Positions 14,286-15,533 of a DNA stretch of 15,533 nucleotides are shown here, one piece after another. The first letter of the stretch is position 1; every line of letters begins with the position of its first letter. This DNA is from an uncultured Lachnospiraceae bacterium (GTDB lineage: Bacteria > Bacillota > Clostridia > Lachnospirales > Lachnospiraceae): positions 1-15,533 of the forward strand of contig CAJTVL010000090.1 of the NCBI GenBank assembly GCA_910579425.1. The letters are read 5' to 3'. The notes under the pieces were generated by a model. That model had not been told where the DNA came from and did no database searches. It was given only the letters and a program-made list of their open reading frames with translations. The translations under genes and the position numbers were made by a program.

Positions 14286-14846
14286 ATGAATATTGTTGTA
14301 ACATCGGAAGATAAGATTTTGGAAAACAGTCGGAAACTTATTCAGCAGCAGGGGTGGGCCGCTGTCAACATCCGTTCGGTTGCGGCCGCCTGCGGGGTAT
14401 CTGTGGGATCTATCTACAATTATTTTGATTCCAAAGAGGCGCTGGTAGGAGCCACGGTGGAGAGTGTCTGGCGTGGGATATTTCACCGTCCGGAGAAGGG
14501 AAATATATTTCAGGATACGCAGACATGCGTTATCTGGATATATGACCGGATGGAATACGGCAGCAGGCAGTATCCCGGATTTTTCACCCTCCATTCTCTG
14601 GGGGTCATGCAGGAAGATAAGCCGGACGGGAAACAGCGTATGCAGCAGACCTGGCAGCATATTTTGGATGGGCTGTGTTCTGTCCTTAAGCAGGATCCCA
14701 GGATTCGGCCCGATGCCTTTACGGAGCAGTTTACGGTGGAGAAATTTGCGGATGTCTTATTTTCTCTGATACTGTCCGCTTTGTTACGGCAGGATTATGA
14801 TCCCAACCCTGTGTTGGAGATCGTTCGCAGGATTCTTTATTCCTGA
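14286..14846 (+). CDS. TetR-family transcriptional regulator
   Basis: This 186-residue protein has the TetR N-terminal helix-turn-helix (about 10-55): ILENSRKLIQQQGWAAVNIR, then SVAAACGVSVGSIYNYFDSKEAL, where VGSIYNYF is the recognition helix and its end. The C-terminal two thirds would be the ligand-binding and dimer domain, for which no ligand can be read. No strong ribosome binding site precedes the ATG, which is 56 bases after the radical SAM gene. It probably controls itself and the membrane protein gene downstream; I could not find a clear operator at its own start. Confidence 0.9.
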   Translation: MNIVVTSEDKILENSRKLIQQQGWAAVNIRSVAAACGVSVGSIYNYFDSKEALVGATVESVWRGIFHRPEKGNIFQDTQTCVIWIYDRMEYGSRQYPGFFTLHSLGVMQEDKPDGKQRMQQTWQHILDGLCSVLKQDPRIRPDAFTEQFTVEKFADVLFSLILSALLRQDYDPNPVLEIVRRILYS

Positions 14847-14855
14847 GAGCAATGA

Positions 14856-14884
14856 GTCAGGTGGATGCAGAGCACCCATCTGAC
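14856..14884. repeat. Inverted repeat after the TetR gene
   Basis: GTCAGGTGG (14856-14864) pairs with CCATCTGAC (14876-14884) over nine positions with one G-U, around an 11-base loop. It could be a weak terminator of the TetR gene or a TetR operator for the next gene. No U tract follows immediately (the nearest T run is at 14899-14902). Confidence 0.35.
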
Positions 14885-14976
14885 GGATGCCGCGAGGTTT
14901 TTGACCCCAAAGCCCTATTTCGAGGGGATTTATTTTAGCAAGAAATTGAACGATGTTTACTGGAAAAGGAGAAACT

Positions 14977-15533
14977 ATGCAGGCAATCGTAGAAACTTTA
15001 TTTGACACTGTCTATTTGATTTCCGTCATAACGATCGGCGTCCTGATGATCCGGGGCAGCAGGGGGGAACGCCAATTCCGGCTGTTTGGCCTGATGGCAG
15101 TCGTGCTGGGGGCAGGCGATTCTTTTCATCTGGTTCCCCGCGCCCTGGCTCTTTGTACAACGGGGCTGGAAAACTATACGGTTTCTCTGGGGCTTGGAAA
15201 ATGGATTACCTCGGTGACGATGACGATTTTTTATGTGCTGCTGTACTATGTCTGGAGACTGCGGTATCAGATTAAGGGGAAAGGAGGCCTGACAGCCGCT
15301 GTGTATGTTCTGGCCGGTGTGCGAATTGCTCTGTGCATGATGCCTCAGAACCAATGGCTCAGTGCTGAATCGCCCCTCTCCTGGGGAATCTACCGCAACA
15401 TCCCTTTTGCTTTGCTGGGACTTCTGGTGGTGGTACTGTTTTACCGCAGTGCAAAGAAATACAGGGATCAGGCCTTTGGCTGGATGTGGCTGACTATTGT
15501 GCTGAGCTTTGGATTCTACATTCCGGTGGTGCT
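14977..15533 (+). CDS. Multi-pass membrane protein, 3' end beyond the window
   Basis: An open frame of at least 185 residues runs off the window end without a stop. It starts at the ATG at 14977, preceded by AAAGGAG five bases upstream. The product is strongly hydrophobic with about six membrane segments visible: around residues 8-24, 36-60, 75-94, 104-120, 137-156 and 166-185. Between the second and third is a polar stretch including GDSFHLVPRALAL, a possible conserved functional site because it keeps Asp, His and Arg next to a membrane segment. I do not recognise the family. Its position after a TetR gene suggests that this regulator controls it, as with many drug or solute membrane proteins, but nothing shows transport directly. 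Confidence 0.75.
   Translation, partial: MQAIVETLFDTVYLISVITIGVLMIRGSRGERQFRLFGLMAVVLGAGDSFHLVPRALALCTTGLENYTVSLGLGKWITSVTMTIFYVLLYYVWRLRYQIKGKGGLTAAVYVLAGVRIALCMMPQNQWLSAESPLSWGIYRNIPFALLGLLVVVLFYRSAKKYRDQAFGWMWLTIVLSFGFYIPVV

Overview
The window reads as chromosomal DNA from a Firmicute of the class Clostridia, most likely Lachnospiraceae (inference). Supporting signs are strong AGGAGG-type ribosome binding sites, tight co-directional operons, moderate GC content, a SigV/RsiV-type sigma/anti-sigma pair, an ABC-FtsX transporter next to its own two-component system, and several small DUF proteins common in gut Clostridia. There are no rRNA or tRNA genes, no CRISPR array, and no intact insertion sequence or phage genes.

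Layout. (1) 85-2098: an envelope-stress operon. An ECF-like promoter is followed by an ECF sigma factor, an overlapping RsiV-like membrane anti-sigma factor (DUF3298) and a secreted lipoprotein. (2) 2142-5773: an extended -10 promoter, then four co-directional genes: a DUF5655 protein, a DUF2200 protein, a large YyaL-type thioredoxin-fold protein (DUF255) and an unrecognised 157-residue protein. (3) 5774-6597: a gene-poor stretch, AT-rich in its later part. It holds a very long two-tier hairpin, a second smaller hairpin, a short unrecognised coding remnant, and a truncated GNAT acetyltransferase remnant on the minus strand. (4) 6438-11654: an ABC ATPase, an 853-residue FtsX-type permease, an OmpR-family response regulator and a short-loop histidine kinase in one operon. 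A TGTAAC direct repeat at one-helical-turn spacing lies over the promoter and is a candidate binding site for the regulator. (5) 11695-12435: an orphan 50-residue reading frame, then a divergently oriented HxlR-family repressor gene with a large dyad in the shared intergenic region. (6) 12435-14229: two tandem paralogous radical SAM proteins, both with CX4CX2C instead of the usual CX3CX2C. (7) 14286-15533: a TetR-family regulator, then the start of a multi-pass membrane protein cut off by the window edge.

How the parts work together (inference). The first operon probably senses envelope damage: the anti-sigma factor is cleaved, the sigma factor is freed and amplifies its own operon, and the lipoprotein is a likely effector. 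The ABC/FtsX/two-component operon looks like a self-regulated export or resistance module in which the kinase may read transporter activity, because it has almost no extracellular sensor of its own. The HxlR gene, the dyad and the two radical SAM genes look like a small regulated redox or cofactor module of unknown chemistry; this is the least characterised part of the window.
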